From positions 1-5,818 of the forward strand of contig CAAHEN010000159.1 in assembly GCA_900772575.1 (NCBI GenBank): a stretch of 5,818 bases of DNA, in the 5' to 3' direction. The stretch is from Bacteroidaceae bacterium (GTDB taxonomy: Bacteria; Bacteroidota; Bacteroidia; Bacteroidales; Bacteroidaceae). Under the pieces are notes generated by a model, which had not been told where the DNA came from, ran no database searches, and was given only the letters and a program-made list of their open reading frames with translations. Of the stretch, positions 1 through 5,818 are shown one piece after another. The stretch's first letter is position 1. Every line of letters starts with the position of its first letter. The position numbers and the translations under genes were made by a program.

Positions 1-480
1 AATGATGAGCTGCCCGCTGCGGCCGCACCAGCCCAGTCCGGCGCGTGCGGCCCAGTAGCGCTCGTCGATGGGGGCGGTGTCGCAGAAGGGGCGTCCGTCG
101 GCGTGCTCCTCGAGCCCCAGCGCGGCCATGAGGCGGCGCAGCCGTTCGCGCATGACGTCGTGGTAGTCGCGGCCCCGGGCATAGCGGGCGAAGTCGTAGC
201 CGTCGGGGGCGAGTGTGTCGTCGGTGTAGTAGTTGAGGGCCACGCTGACGACGGTTCGCGCCCCTTCGACGAGCCGTCTGGGGTCGAGGCGCATGTCGAG
301 ACGGTCGGCGATGTAGCCCATGTCGGCATGGCACCCTTCGGCCACCCAGTGGCGGAGGCGCTCGGCGTGGGAGGCCTCTATGGGAGCGGCGGGGGCGAGT
401 CCGCAGGCAGAAAAGCCGAGGCGCAGGGCCTCGGCTTTCACTTGTGCTGATGAGAGTGTCTTCTGGTCGGTCATGGACAT
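1..480 (-). CDS. queG: Epoxyqueuosine reductase QueG, N-terminal part (runs off the left edge)
   Basis: QueG is a cytoplasmic cobalamin and iron-sulfur enzyme that reduces epoxyqueuosine to queuosine, the last step of making this wobble base in tRNAs with GUN anticodons. About 160 N-terminal residues are visible; the two 4Fe-4S cluster motifs would lie beyond base 1. Translating the minus strand from 480 gives, in order, LGFSACGLAPA (21-31), HWVAEGCHADMGYI (44-57), DPRRLVEGARTVVSV (66-80), LNYY (82-85), DYH (105-107), FCDTAPIDER (132-141) and RAGLGWCGRSGQLII (146-160). These match the family in order and spacing. The Asp of the CDTAP stretch is at the place of the conserved Asp proposed as proton donor. 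Two starts are possible: ATG at 480, or in-frame ATG at 474, which overlaps the deacetylase stop as ATGA. The tight overlap implies cotranscription with the deacetylase. Identity is secure; the exact start and the C-terminus are not. Confidence 0.92.
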   Translation of the reverse strand, partial: MSMTDQKTLSSAQVKAEALRLGFSACGLAPAAPIEASHAERLRHWVAEGCHADMGYIADRLDMRLDPRRLVEGARTVVSVALNYYTDDTLAPDGYDFARYARGRDYHDVMRERLRRLMAALGLEEHADGRPFCDTAPIDERYWAARAGLGWCGRSGQLII

Positions 481-1121
481 GTCTGGATGGTGCTTGCCGC
501 TGCCGGGCCTTGGTCGAACACCTTGAAGGCATAGCCTTGCGACTGCAGCCACTCGATGGCCCGCGGCAGGGCGTAGATGAGCTTGTCCTGGCTCTTGAGC
601 GAGTCGTGGAACGTGATGATGCTGCCCGGCCGGGCGTAGCGCCTCACGTTGAGCAGCACGTCGCGGCCGTTGAGGCGGGTGGAATAGTCGCGGGTGACGA
701 GATCCCACATGACCACGCGATACTTCTGGCGGACGAAGAAATACTGCCCCCATTTCATCCAGCCGTGCGGTGGCCGGAAGAGGTCAGTGTGCAGGTACTC
801 GTTGGCCAGGTCGACGTTGCGGACATAGCTGCTGATGCCGTGCCGCAGTCCGCCGATGTGGTTGAACGTGTGGTTGCCCAGCCGGTGGCCGCGAGCCTTG
901 ACCGCCTCGAAAACTTCGGGGTGCTTGCGCACGTTGTCGCCGACCATGAAGAAGGTGGCCTTGATGCCGTAGTGGTCGAGCACGTCGAGCACCCAGGGGG
1001 TCACCTCGGGAATCGGGCCGTCATCGAAGGTCAGATAGACGGCCCGCTCCTTCGGGTCCATGCGCCAGAGCGCCAGTGGGTAGAGCCAGCGCAGGAATCT
1101 GGCGGGCTGTTCGATGATCAT
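471..1121 (-). CDS. Polysaccharide deacetylase family protein (CE4/NodB-like)
   Basis: This is a metal-dependent carbohydrate esterase 4 protein, a family that removes N- or O-acetyl groups from glycans such as peptidoglycan, chitin-like oligomers or exopolysaccharide. The 216 residues cover one NodB domain with all the main motifs. TFDDGP is at 31-36 (D33 likely base, D34 metal ligand). HTFNH at 84-88 supplies the two metal-binding histidines. RPPHG is at 116-120, MWDL at 138-141, and TFHDS at 170-174 carries the catalytic-site His172. There is no clear cleavable signal peptide. The N-terminus has only a short hydrophobic/aromatic stretch (9-19, FLRWLYPLALW) before the domain, so it may be cytoplasmic or peripherally membrane-bound. 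Its ATG overlaps the stop of the DUF2723 gene (ATGA, 1121-1118) and its stop overlaps queG, so it is the middle gene of a coupled unit. The substrate cannot be told from sequence; a glycan made or moved by the upstream transferase is a reasonable guess. Confidence 0.93.
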   Translation of the reverse strand: MIIEQPARFLRWLYPLALWRMDPKERAVYLTFDDGPIPEVTPWVLDVLDHYGIKATFFMVGDNVRKHPEVFEAVKARGHRLGNHTFNHIGGLRHGISSYVRNVDLANEYLHTDLFRPPHGWMKWGQYFFVRQKYRVVMWDLVTRDYSTRLNGRDVLLNVRRYARPGSIITFHDSLKSQDKLIYALPRAIEWLQSQGYAFKVFDQGPAAASTIQTCP

Positions 1122-4100
1122 AGTCCGTAGTCGCCGCTGCCGTCGTCGGCGCCGTCGCCGCCGTCACCGCCGAAGTAGTTCGGCTGCAGGCCACCGGACT
1201 GTTGCTGATGTTGCTGTTGCTGCTGCTGGAGCCAGTCGAGCACCATCTGCGTGGCGGCGAGGTTCTCGATGCCGGCCAGACCGCGCTCGAAGACCTTGGC
1301 ACTGGCCGGGTCTGCGACTTTGAGCAGGTCGTAGATGTCATAGGCGGTGTAGATCTTCGTGCGGCAGTTGCTGAGCATATGTCCCATGCGCTCGTCGCTC
1401 AGCGAACTGGCCCAACGGACGTAGCTCAGTGCGGCGTTGCCGATGGCCTTGGCCACGCGGGCGGCTTCTTTCTTGTCGCCGGCCTGGAGCCACAGAGTGG
1501 GCAGGTCACGGTCATAGTCGTCGTAGGGCGTGTTCTCAGGCGGAATCATCTCCTTGCACTTGCGCAGGGCCTTGAGGGCCTTGTCGCGCTTGCCCTCGAT
1601 GAGGAGCTGGCGCACGAGGATGGAGAACATGTTGCGGTGCGTGGCGCACATGCGGCGCACGGTCTCGTCGAGATAGATGCCGGGCTTGTTGGCGTTGCCA
1701 TAGCGGAAGCGGTTCATCATGTTGTCATACATCTTCTCGCTGTCGATAACGGTCTGCGGGGTGCCGTCGGCGTTGCGCGGGTGCTTGAAGGGGGTGATGC
1801 GGTAGGCCAGGCCTTCGAGCACGAGGTAGTCGCCGAGTCCGGCGAAGTTCTCACCGGAGAGGTTGTTGCCCAGCGTGACCGACATGTAGAGCGGGCGCTT
1901 CCAGTCGTTGCGGGCCAGCATCTCGTAGATCATCATGGTGCTCTTGGTGATGACGTTCTTGCCGGCGAAGGAGATGGTGATGTGGTCGGGGATGGAGTCC
2001 TTGCCGCCGGGCAGCGTCATGCCCGAGGCGATGACGGCGGCCTTGTTGACGGGCACGACGACGGAGTCTGTCGGCATGACGCCGGGCTGGTCGTTGGCCA
2101 CGCGGCCACGGATATAGTGGTCGATGATGTAGCGCAGGTCATAGGTGTTGACACCGGTCTTGGCCTTGATCTCATCGAGTTCCTTGCGCATCTCAGGCTT
2201 GATCTCATAGTAGTCGAAGCCCTTGCCGCGATTGTCGACATACTCGTAGCGGTCCCAGGCGATGGGGAGCGAGGCTGACTTGTAGGCGGGGCGCTTCATC
2301 TGGTCGGTGTACCAGTCTGTCTGCAAGTAGGAGAGGTTGCAGACGCGGGCGTCGGTGCGTTGTCCCTCCGTCTCTTGGGCGTACCAGAGGGGGAAGGTGT
2401 CGTTGTCGCCGTTGGTGAAGATGATGGGCATGCCGTCGGCGGGGAGCGTGTTGAGGTAGTTGAGCCCGAAGTCGCGGCAGGTGTAGCGGTCGGAGCGGTC
2501 GTGGTCGTCCCAGGTCTGGCTGACCATCTGGAGGGGCACGGCGATACCGAGCGCCGAGGCCACACCGGCGGCGGCGATGCGGCGCTCCTTGAATAGGCGT
2601 TGCAGCCAGGTGCCGATGGCGGCCACGCCGAGGCCTATCCAGATGGCGAAGGCATAGAACGAGCCGGCATAGGCGTAGTCGCGCTCACGGGGCTCCTGCG
2701 GAGTCTGGTTGAGGTAGAGCACGATGGCCAGTCCCGTCATGAAGAAGAGGAAGAAGACCACCCAGAACTGCTGCACGCCTTTCTGGCCGCGGAAGGCCTG
2801 CCAGAAGAGGCCGATCAGGCCGAGCAGGAGCGGCAGGCAGTAGAACGCGTTGTACCCCTTGTTGTCCTGCAGGTCTTTGGGCAGCAGGCTCTGGTTGCCG
2901 TAGAGGGCATTGTCGATGAACGGGATACCGGTGATCCAGTTGCCATTGTCGGGATTGCCATGGCCCTGTATGTCATTCTGCCGGCCGGCGAAGTTCCACA
3001 TGAAGTAGCGCCAGTACATGAAGTTGACCTGGTAGGAGAGGAAGAAGCGTAGGTTGGCACCCTGCGAGGGCATCTGTCCGTAGTTGGACTCCTCGCCGAA
3101 GGGGGTGTCCCACTTGGCCTCCACGTCGTGCATGGTGATGTCGCCGAGCCAGCTCTGGTAGGCGGCTGTGTGGGCCGACGAGAAGATGCGGGGGAAGAGC
3201 ATCTTCATCTCCGAGGGGTAGATGAGGCCTTTCTGCTCCGACACTTCATCGTAGCGGTCGGGCTCGTCGGCGGTCTTCTTCTCGTGGCGCTGTATGCGCG
3301 TGCCCTGCTCGGTCATGTAGGTGTAGGCCTGCTGGCCGCTCTCGTCGGCGGTCGTGCGCTGGAAGCAGGGGATGGAGGAGAAGGCTTGGCCGTAGAGCAA
3401 GGGCTTGTCGCCATACTGCTCGCGGCCGAGGTAGCTGCCCAGGGTGAAGATGTCCTCGGGCGAGTTCTGGTCCATCGGGGTGTTCTGCGTCGAGCGGATG
3501 ACGATGACGGCGTAGGAGGAGTAGCCGATCATGAGCATGAGCATGCAGAGCAGGGAGGTGTTGAGGAATTGCTTGCGCAGCACGTACTCGCCCACCTTGT
3601 CCTTGCGTTGCAGCAGCCAGGCCAGTCCGGCCAGCAAGACGCACCCGATGAGGGTGGCCGACGTGCCGTGGCCGAGGAAGAACGGTATGCCGAGCAGGCC
3701 GACGGAGAGCGTGTAGAGCACCGTGATCAGACGGCGGTTGGGGCCGTGGGTACTCCAGATGGCGGCCAGCACGACGCCGATGAGGACGAGGATATAGATG
3801 ATGAGGCCGGAGTTGAAACCGAGCCCGAGCACGTTGACGAAGAAGAGCTCGAACCAGCCACCGACCTTTACGATGCCGGGTACGACGCCGTAGAGCACGG
3901 CCACGACGAGGAGCAGCGACACGAGCAGGGCGCAGATGGAACCCTTGGCCGTGGCCTGCGGATGCTTCTTGAAGTAGTAGACGAGTGTGATGGCGGGCAG
4001 GCAGAGCAGGTTGAGCAGGTGGACGCCGATGGAGAGGCCCGTCAGGTAGAAGATGAGTACGAGCCAGCGGTCGGAGTGGGGCTCGTCAGCGTGGTCTTCC

Positions 4101-4591
4101 CATTTGAGGATGAGCCAGAACACGAGGGCCGTGAACATCGAGGAGTAGGCGTAGACCTCACCCTCGACGGCTGAGAACCAGAACGTGTCGCTCCACGTGT
4201 AGGCCAGCGCGCCGGTCAGACCGGCACCCATGATGAGCACGGCCTGCCACGTCTTCTCCACGACGCCGTCGTGGCAGAGGAGCTTGCGCGTCAGGTGGGT
4301 GACGCTCCAGAAGAGGAACAGGATACAGGCCGCTGAGAGGAGCGCCGACATGATGTTGACGCACATGGCCACCTTCGTTGGGTCACTGGTGAACTGTGTG
4401 AAGAAATTGCCGGTCAGCATGAAGAACGGCGCACCGGGCGGGTGGCCGACCTCCAACTTGTAGGCCGTGGTGATGAACTCTGGACAGTCCCAGAAACTTG
4501 CCGTCGGCTCTACTGTGGAGCAGTAGGTGAACGCCGCCACGGCAAACGCCAGCCAACCCAAGAGGTTGTTGACCAAGTTGTAGTGTTTCAT
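1118..4591 (-). CDS. DUF2723 / GT117 family membrane protein, probable protein O-glycosyltransferase (TMEM260-like)
   Basis: This is a large polytopic membrane protein of the DUF2723 family (CAZy GT117), which includes human TMEM260, a protein O-mannosyltransferase using a lipid-linked sugar. Most bacterial members are uncharacterised, so donor and acceptor here are unknown. The 1157 residues start with a membrane segment (10-28) followed by the acidic loop FWDCPEF (33-39) and GHPPG (49-53), probable active-site elements of the GT-C fold. SAVEGEVYA follows at 140-148. About ten hydrophobic segments fall between 10 and 365, a soluble insert at about 366-580, and four more membrane segments at about 585-690. 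The conserved PRERDYAY (634-641) and TNGDNDTFPLWY (726-737) are typical of Bacteroidota homologues. A largely soluble C-terminal part (700-1120) ends in TPR-like helices (about 985-1115). The last 36 residues are a polyglutamine and Gly/Asp tail. The start at 4591 is supported by the early membrane segment and the 152-bp AT-richer upstream gap. The stop overlaps the deacetylase start. Confidence 0.93.
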   Translation of the reverse strand: MKHYNLVNNLLGWLAFAVAAFTYCSTVEPTASFWDCPEFITTAYKLEVGHPPGAPFFMLTGNFFTQFTSDPTKVAMCVNIMSALLSAACILFLFWSVTHLTRKLLCHDGVVEKTWQAVLIMGAGLTGALAYTWSDTFWFSAVEGEVYAYSSMFTALVFWLILKWEDHADEPHSDRWLVLIFYLTGLSIGVHLLNLLCLPAITLVYYFKKHPQATAKGSICALLVSLLLVVAVLYGVVPGIVKVGGWFELFFVNVLGLGFNSGLIIYILVLIGVVLAAIWSTHGPNRRLITVLYTLSVGLLGIPFFLGHGTSATLIGCVLLAGLAWLLQRKDKVGEYVLRKQFLNTSLLCMLMLMIGYSSYAVIVIRSTQNTPMDQNSPEDIFTLGSYLGREQYGDKPLLYGQAFSSIPCFQRTTADESGQQAYTYMTEQGTRIQRHEKKTADEPDRYDEVSEQKGLIYPSEMKMLFPRIFSSAHTAAYQSWLGDITMHDVEAKWDTPFGEESNYGQMPSQGANLRFFLSYQVNFMYWRYFMWNFAGRQNDIQGHGNPDNGNWITGIPFIDNALYGNQSLLPKDLQDNKGYNAFYCLPLLLGLIGLFWQAFRGQKGVQQFWVVFFLFFMTGLAIVLYLNQTPQEPRERDYAYAGSFYAFAIWIGLGVAAIGTWLQRLFKERRIAAAGVASALGIAVPLQMVSQTWDDHDRSDRYTCRDFGLNYLNTLPADGMPIIFTNGDNDTFPLWYAQETEGQRTDARVCNLSYLQTDWYTDQMKRPAYKSASLPIAWDRYEYVDNRGKGFDYYEIKPEMRKELDEIKAKTGVNTYDLRYIIDHYIRGRVANDQPGVMPTDSVVVPVNKAAVIASGMTLPGGKDSIPDHITISFAGKNVITKSTMMIYEMLARNDWKRPLYMSVTLGNNLSGENFAGLGDYLVLEGLAYRITPFKHPRNADGTPQTVIDSEKMYDNMMNRFRYGNANKPGIYLDETVRRMCATHRNMFSILVRQLLIEGKRDKALKALRKCKEMIPPENTPYDDYDRDLPTLWLQAGDKKEAARVAKAIGNAALSYVRWASSLSDERMGHMLSNCRTKIYTAYDIYDLLKVADPASAKVFERGLAGIENLAATQMVLDWLQQQQQQHQQQSGGLQPNYFGGDGGDGADDGSGDYGL
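1199..1228 (-). repeat. CAG/CAA trinucleotide run encoding a polyglutamine tract
   Basis: Ten codons near the 3' end of the DUF2723 gene encode six Gln, one His and three Gln (residues 1122-1131). They are a mixture of CAG and CAA with one CAT. After it comes a Ser/Gly/Asp-rich stretch to residue 1157. The mixture of synonymous codons makes slippage less likely than in a pure repeat, but length variation between strains would not be surprising. It lies outside all recognisable domains. Confidence 0.85.
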
Positions 4592-4608
4592 GGTGTTGGT
4601 CTTGAAAC

Positions 4609-4639
4609 TGAATGTATTTGATGATTGATTGATTGCAAA
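4609..4639 (-). promoter_or_regulatory. Candidate Bacteroidetes-type promoter for the DUF2723 operon
   Basis: On the minus strand TTTG (4639-4636) is followed after 19 bases by TACATTCA (4616-4609). This fits the -33 TTTG element exactly and the -7 TAnnTTTG element at four of six fixed bases, with spacing in the usual range. Transcription would start some 10 to 20 bases before the ATG at 4591, giving a very short leader. No Shine-Dalgarno sequence precedes the ATG, which is normal for this phylum. The spacer contains three tandem AATC units (4634-4623). A second box, TATTTTTG, on the same strand at about 4661-4654, matches TAnnTTTG fully but has no TTTG at the right distance upstream. The assignment is therefore tentative. 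Confidence 0.35.
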
Positions 4640-4650
4640 ATACGGCCTGC

Positions 4651-4666
4651 AAAAATAGCTATTTTT
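4651..4666. promoter_or_regulatory. 16-bp perfect AT-rich palindrome (possible operator or weak terminator)
   Basis: AAAAATAGCTATTTTT reads the same on both strands. It sits between the WYL regulator stop (78 bases away) and the candidate promoter of the DUF2723 gene (12 bases beyond its -33 element). Two-fold symmetry suits a dimeric DNA-binding protein. As RNA it would form only a weak A-U stem, so a terminator role for the regulator gene is less convincing, though the T-runs flanking it allow it. The binding partner is unknown; the adjacent WYL protein is a natural candidate only by proximity. Confidence 0.4.
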
Positions 4667-4743
4667 TTCCTATCGCCATCTGCCACAGTACAAAAAACTG
4701 TCTCGGGGTGAGGGAGGGGGCCTTCAAGACGGGGCCTGCCACG

Positions 4744-5565
4744 TCAGGCGTTGATGTCGGTGATGATGCGGCCGGTTTCGGCCATGCGGCGGCGCAGTGA
4801 GGCTGGGGCGACGACGCAGATGTCGCTGCCGAAGGAGAGCAGCAGTCCGACGAGGTCGGGGGTGATGGCCACATCGAGGTGGAACTCCGGGCCCGGCATT
4901 TCGCGCTGCGAACGGTGGATCCAGCGCTGGCGCAGATAGGCCGCCATGTGGGCGCTGAGCGGGCGGAGCACGACGTGCTCGGCGCGGAGATCGCTGCCGC
5001 CGAAGGCCCCGATGCTCGTGCCGAACCATTTCTCGGCGGTGAAACCGTCGGGCCGGGTGAAACTGTGGTGCCGCAGTCTGGCGGCCTGTATGCGGTCGGT
5101 GGCAAAGGTGCGGATGGCCTTGTGGCGGCTGCTCAGACCGACGACGTAGCAGACGCCGTTGACGGTGTGGCACAGGTAGGGGCAGAGGTCGGTGTCGTAG
5201 GTGCCGCTGTTGATGGACGCGTAGGTGATGAGGACGTGGCGGCATTCGTTGAGGCCTGTCGCCAGCACTTCCAGCCACTCTTGGCTCAGAATGGCCTTCG
5301 CGTCGCTGGCCTGCCCACTGTCGGCGAGCTGCCTGACGACGGCCTCGTCGCCCGGCGTGTCGTAGGTGAGGCGGTAGCGGCCTTTCTCCAGTGTCAGCCC
5401 GACACCGTAGCTGGTGGTGAGGCACTTGCGGTTGTCGTAGAAGGTGCTCAGGGCCATGGGGCGTCCATGGTCGTCCTCTTCGCGCCATGCTTCGAGAATC
5501 TCTTGGCGCGTCAGGCCGGCGCTGTGCCGGTAGAGCAGTCGTAGCAGCCAGATGGTCTTATTCAT
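4744..5565 (-). CDS. WYL-domain transcriptional regulator with N-terminal helix-turn-helix
   Basis: This is a cytoplasmic DNA-binding regulator; WYL domains are thought to sense ligands such as nucleotides or nucleic acid and control the attached helix-turn-helix. The preferred start is the ATG at 5565, giving 273 residues beginning MNKTIWLLRLLYRHS, the usual family N-terminus. An in-frame ATG at 5640 would add 25 low-complexity residues overlapping the upstream gene and is unlikely. Residues 1-66 form the winged helix region (TRQEILEAW 19-27, STFYDNRK 40-47, GRYRL 62-66). The WYL domain spans about 105-190 with CYVVGLSSRHKAIRTFATDRI at 139-159; the namesake Trp-Tyr-Leu is Cys-Tyr-Val here, but the Arg and DRI positions are kept. 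The rest (190-273) corresponds to the C-terminal WCX extension. It starts 5 bases after the upstream gene's stop, so both are probably cotranscribed. Its targets are not known from sequence. Confidence 0.87.
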   Translation of the reverse strand: MNKTIWLLRLLYRHSAGLTRQEILEAWREEDDHGRPMALSTFYDNRKCLTTSYGVGLTLEKGRYRLTYDTPGDEAVVRQLADSGQASDAKAILSQEWLEVLATGLNECRHVLITYASINSGTYDTDLCPYLCHTVNGVCYVVGLSSRHKAIRTFATDRIQAARLRHHSFTRPDGFTAEKWFGTSIGAFGGSDLRAEHVVLRPLSAHMAAYLRQRWIHRSQREMPGPEFHLDVAITPDLVGLLLSFGSDICVVAPASLRRRMAETGRIITDINA

Positions 5566-5570
5566 GTCTC

Positions 5571-5818
5571 TCAGTGGAAGCGGCGGCCGCGTGCTATGAT
5601 GCCCAGCCGCGCTGCCAGGGCCTGCACGATGCGGCGCCACTGGCCATGACGGGCGTTGATGGCCAGCTCTTCAAGACCGCGCCAGGCCTTGACCCACGGA
5701 TGTCCCCAGGCCATGATGCGGTAGACGCGCTGCCGGTAGACCACGTGGTCGATGACGTCGGCGGGGTGGCGGAGCGGGAAACTGAGGTCGTGGCGCCCCA
5801 TGGTGAAGATGCGGCGGT
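5571..5818 (-). CDS. C-terminal fragment of an unrecognised protein (runs off the right edge)
   Basis: An open frame enters from the right edge and stops with TGA at 5573-5571, five bases before the WYL regulator start. The 81 visible residues are basic and rich in Arg and Trp. They include RRIFTMGRHDLSF, then AWGHPWVKAWRGLEELAINA and RIVQALAARLGII, and end in RGRRFH. The last part looks helical and amphipathic. No domain, motif or signal is recognised. An internal Met lies at 5801, but the frame stays open upstream of it to the edge, so this is more likely the end of a longer protein than a complete 76-residue one. The short gap to the regulator suggests an operon. A C-terminal end of a sugar transferase or other envelope enzyme is conceivable, but nothing visible supports one choice. 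Confidence 0.6.
   Translation of the reverse strand, partial: RRIFTMGRHDLSFPLRHPADVIDHVVYRQRVYRIMAWGHPWVKAWRGLEELAINARHGQWRRIVQALAARLGIIARGRRFH

Noticed and set aside
444..1130. Plus-strand frame of 228 codons opposite the deacetylase
   Set aside because: The minus strand encodes every CE4 motif here; the plus-strand protein has no motif and looks like a codon-bias shadow.
1202..2278. Open frame of 358 codons on the plus strand, opposite the DUF2723 gene
   Set aside because: Its Val/Ala/Gly/Asp/His-rich protein has no motif and is the mirror of strong GC third-position bias in the well-supported minus-strand gene.
3128..4174. Open frame of 348 codons on the plus strand, rich in Glu, Asp, Val and Gly
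   Set aside because: It is antisense to the conserved membrane region of the DUF2723 gene and its repetitive composition is typical of a shadow frame; no domain is seen.
4717..4737. Direct repeat GGGGCCT at 4717-4723 and 4731-4737 just after the regulator stop, and a possible terminator
   Set aside because: The copies are short and direct rather than inverted; only a 4-bp GGCC stem could form and no T-run follows it closely, so no intrinsic terminator can be claimed.
4724..5488. Minus-strand frame of 254 codons overlapping the WYL regulator
   Set aside because: The product is dominated by Arg, Pro and His with no recognisable domain, while the overlapping frame gives a clear WYL protein.
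5566..5640. Longer start for the WYL regulator at 5640
   Set aside because: The added 25 residues are Pro/Arg/His/Gly-rich, unlike the family, and would overlap the end of the upstream gene.
1..5818. Search by eye for CRISPR arrays, tRNA or rRNA genes, insertion sequences and phage or defence genes
   Set aside because: No spaced direct repeats, cloverleaf-like sequence, terminal inverted repeats or transposase motifs were seen; nearly all of the window is accounted for by five minus-strand genes.

Overview
The window reads as a chromosomal fragment from a GC-rich member of the Bacteroidales, possibly a Prevotellaceae-type gut or oral organism. Three things point there. The central gene is a very long GT117/DUF2723 membrane glycosyltransferase of the type common in Bacteroidota. 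The WYL regulator resembles the Bacteroidetes form. The one good intergenic region has a TTTG/TAnnTTTG-like promoter and no obvious Shine-Dalgarno sequence. The genus is inference; no rRNA or other marker is present.

All recognised genes lie on the minus strand, so the window is read right to left. From 5818 to 5571 there is the C-terminal end of an unrecognised, Arg/Trp-rich protein cut by the window edge. Five bases later a 273-residue WYL-domain transcriptional regulator begins (5565-4744). A 152-bp AT-richer gap (4743-4592) separates it from the next gene. This gap holds a 16-bp perfect palindrome and a candidate promoter. The gene after it encodes the 1157-residue polytopic DUF2723/GT117 protein (4591-1118), which ends in an unusual polyglutamine and Gly/Asp tail. 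Its stop overlaps the start of a 216-residue polysaccharide deacetylase (CE4/NodB type, 1121-471) in an ATGA. The deacetylase stop overlaps the start region of queG (epoxyqueuosine reductase), which leaves the window at base 1 after about 160 residues.

The three downstream genes form a tightly packed, probably translationally coupled unit. A membrane sugar transferase and a sugar deacetylase could plausibly act on the same envelope glycan. QueG belongs to tRNA queuosine synthesis and has no obvious link to either. The WYL protein may form a separate unit with the gene upstream of it, and may or may not act on the palindrome/promoter region. There is no tRNA, rRNA, CRISPR array, insertion sequence or phage gene in the window. 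No clearly new system is evident. The most notable points are the coupled glycosyltransferase-deacetylase-queG arrangement, the low-complexity tail of the transferase, the palindrome next to the candidate promoter, and the WYL protein whose namesake Trp is replaced.
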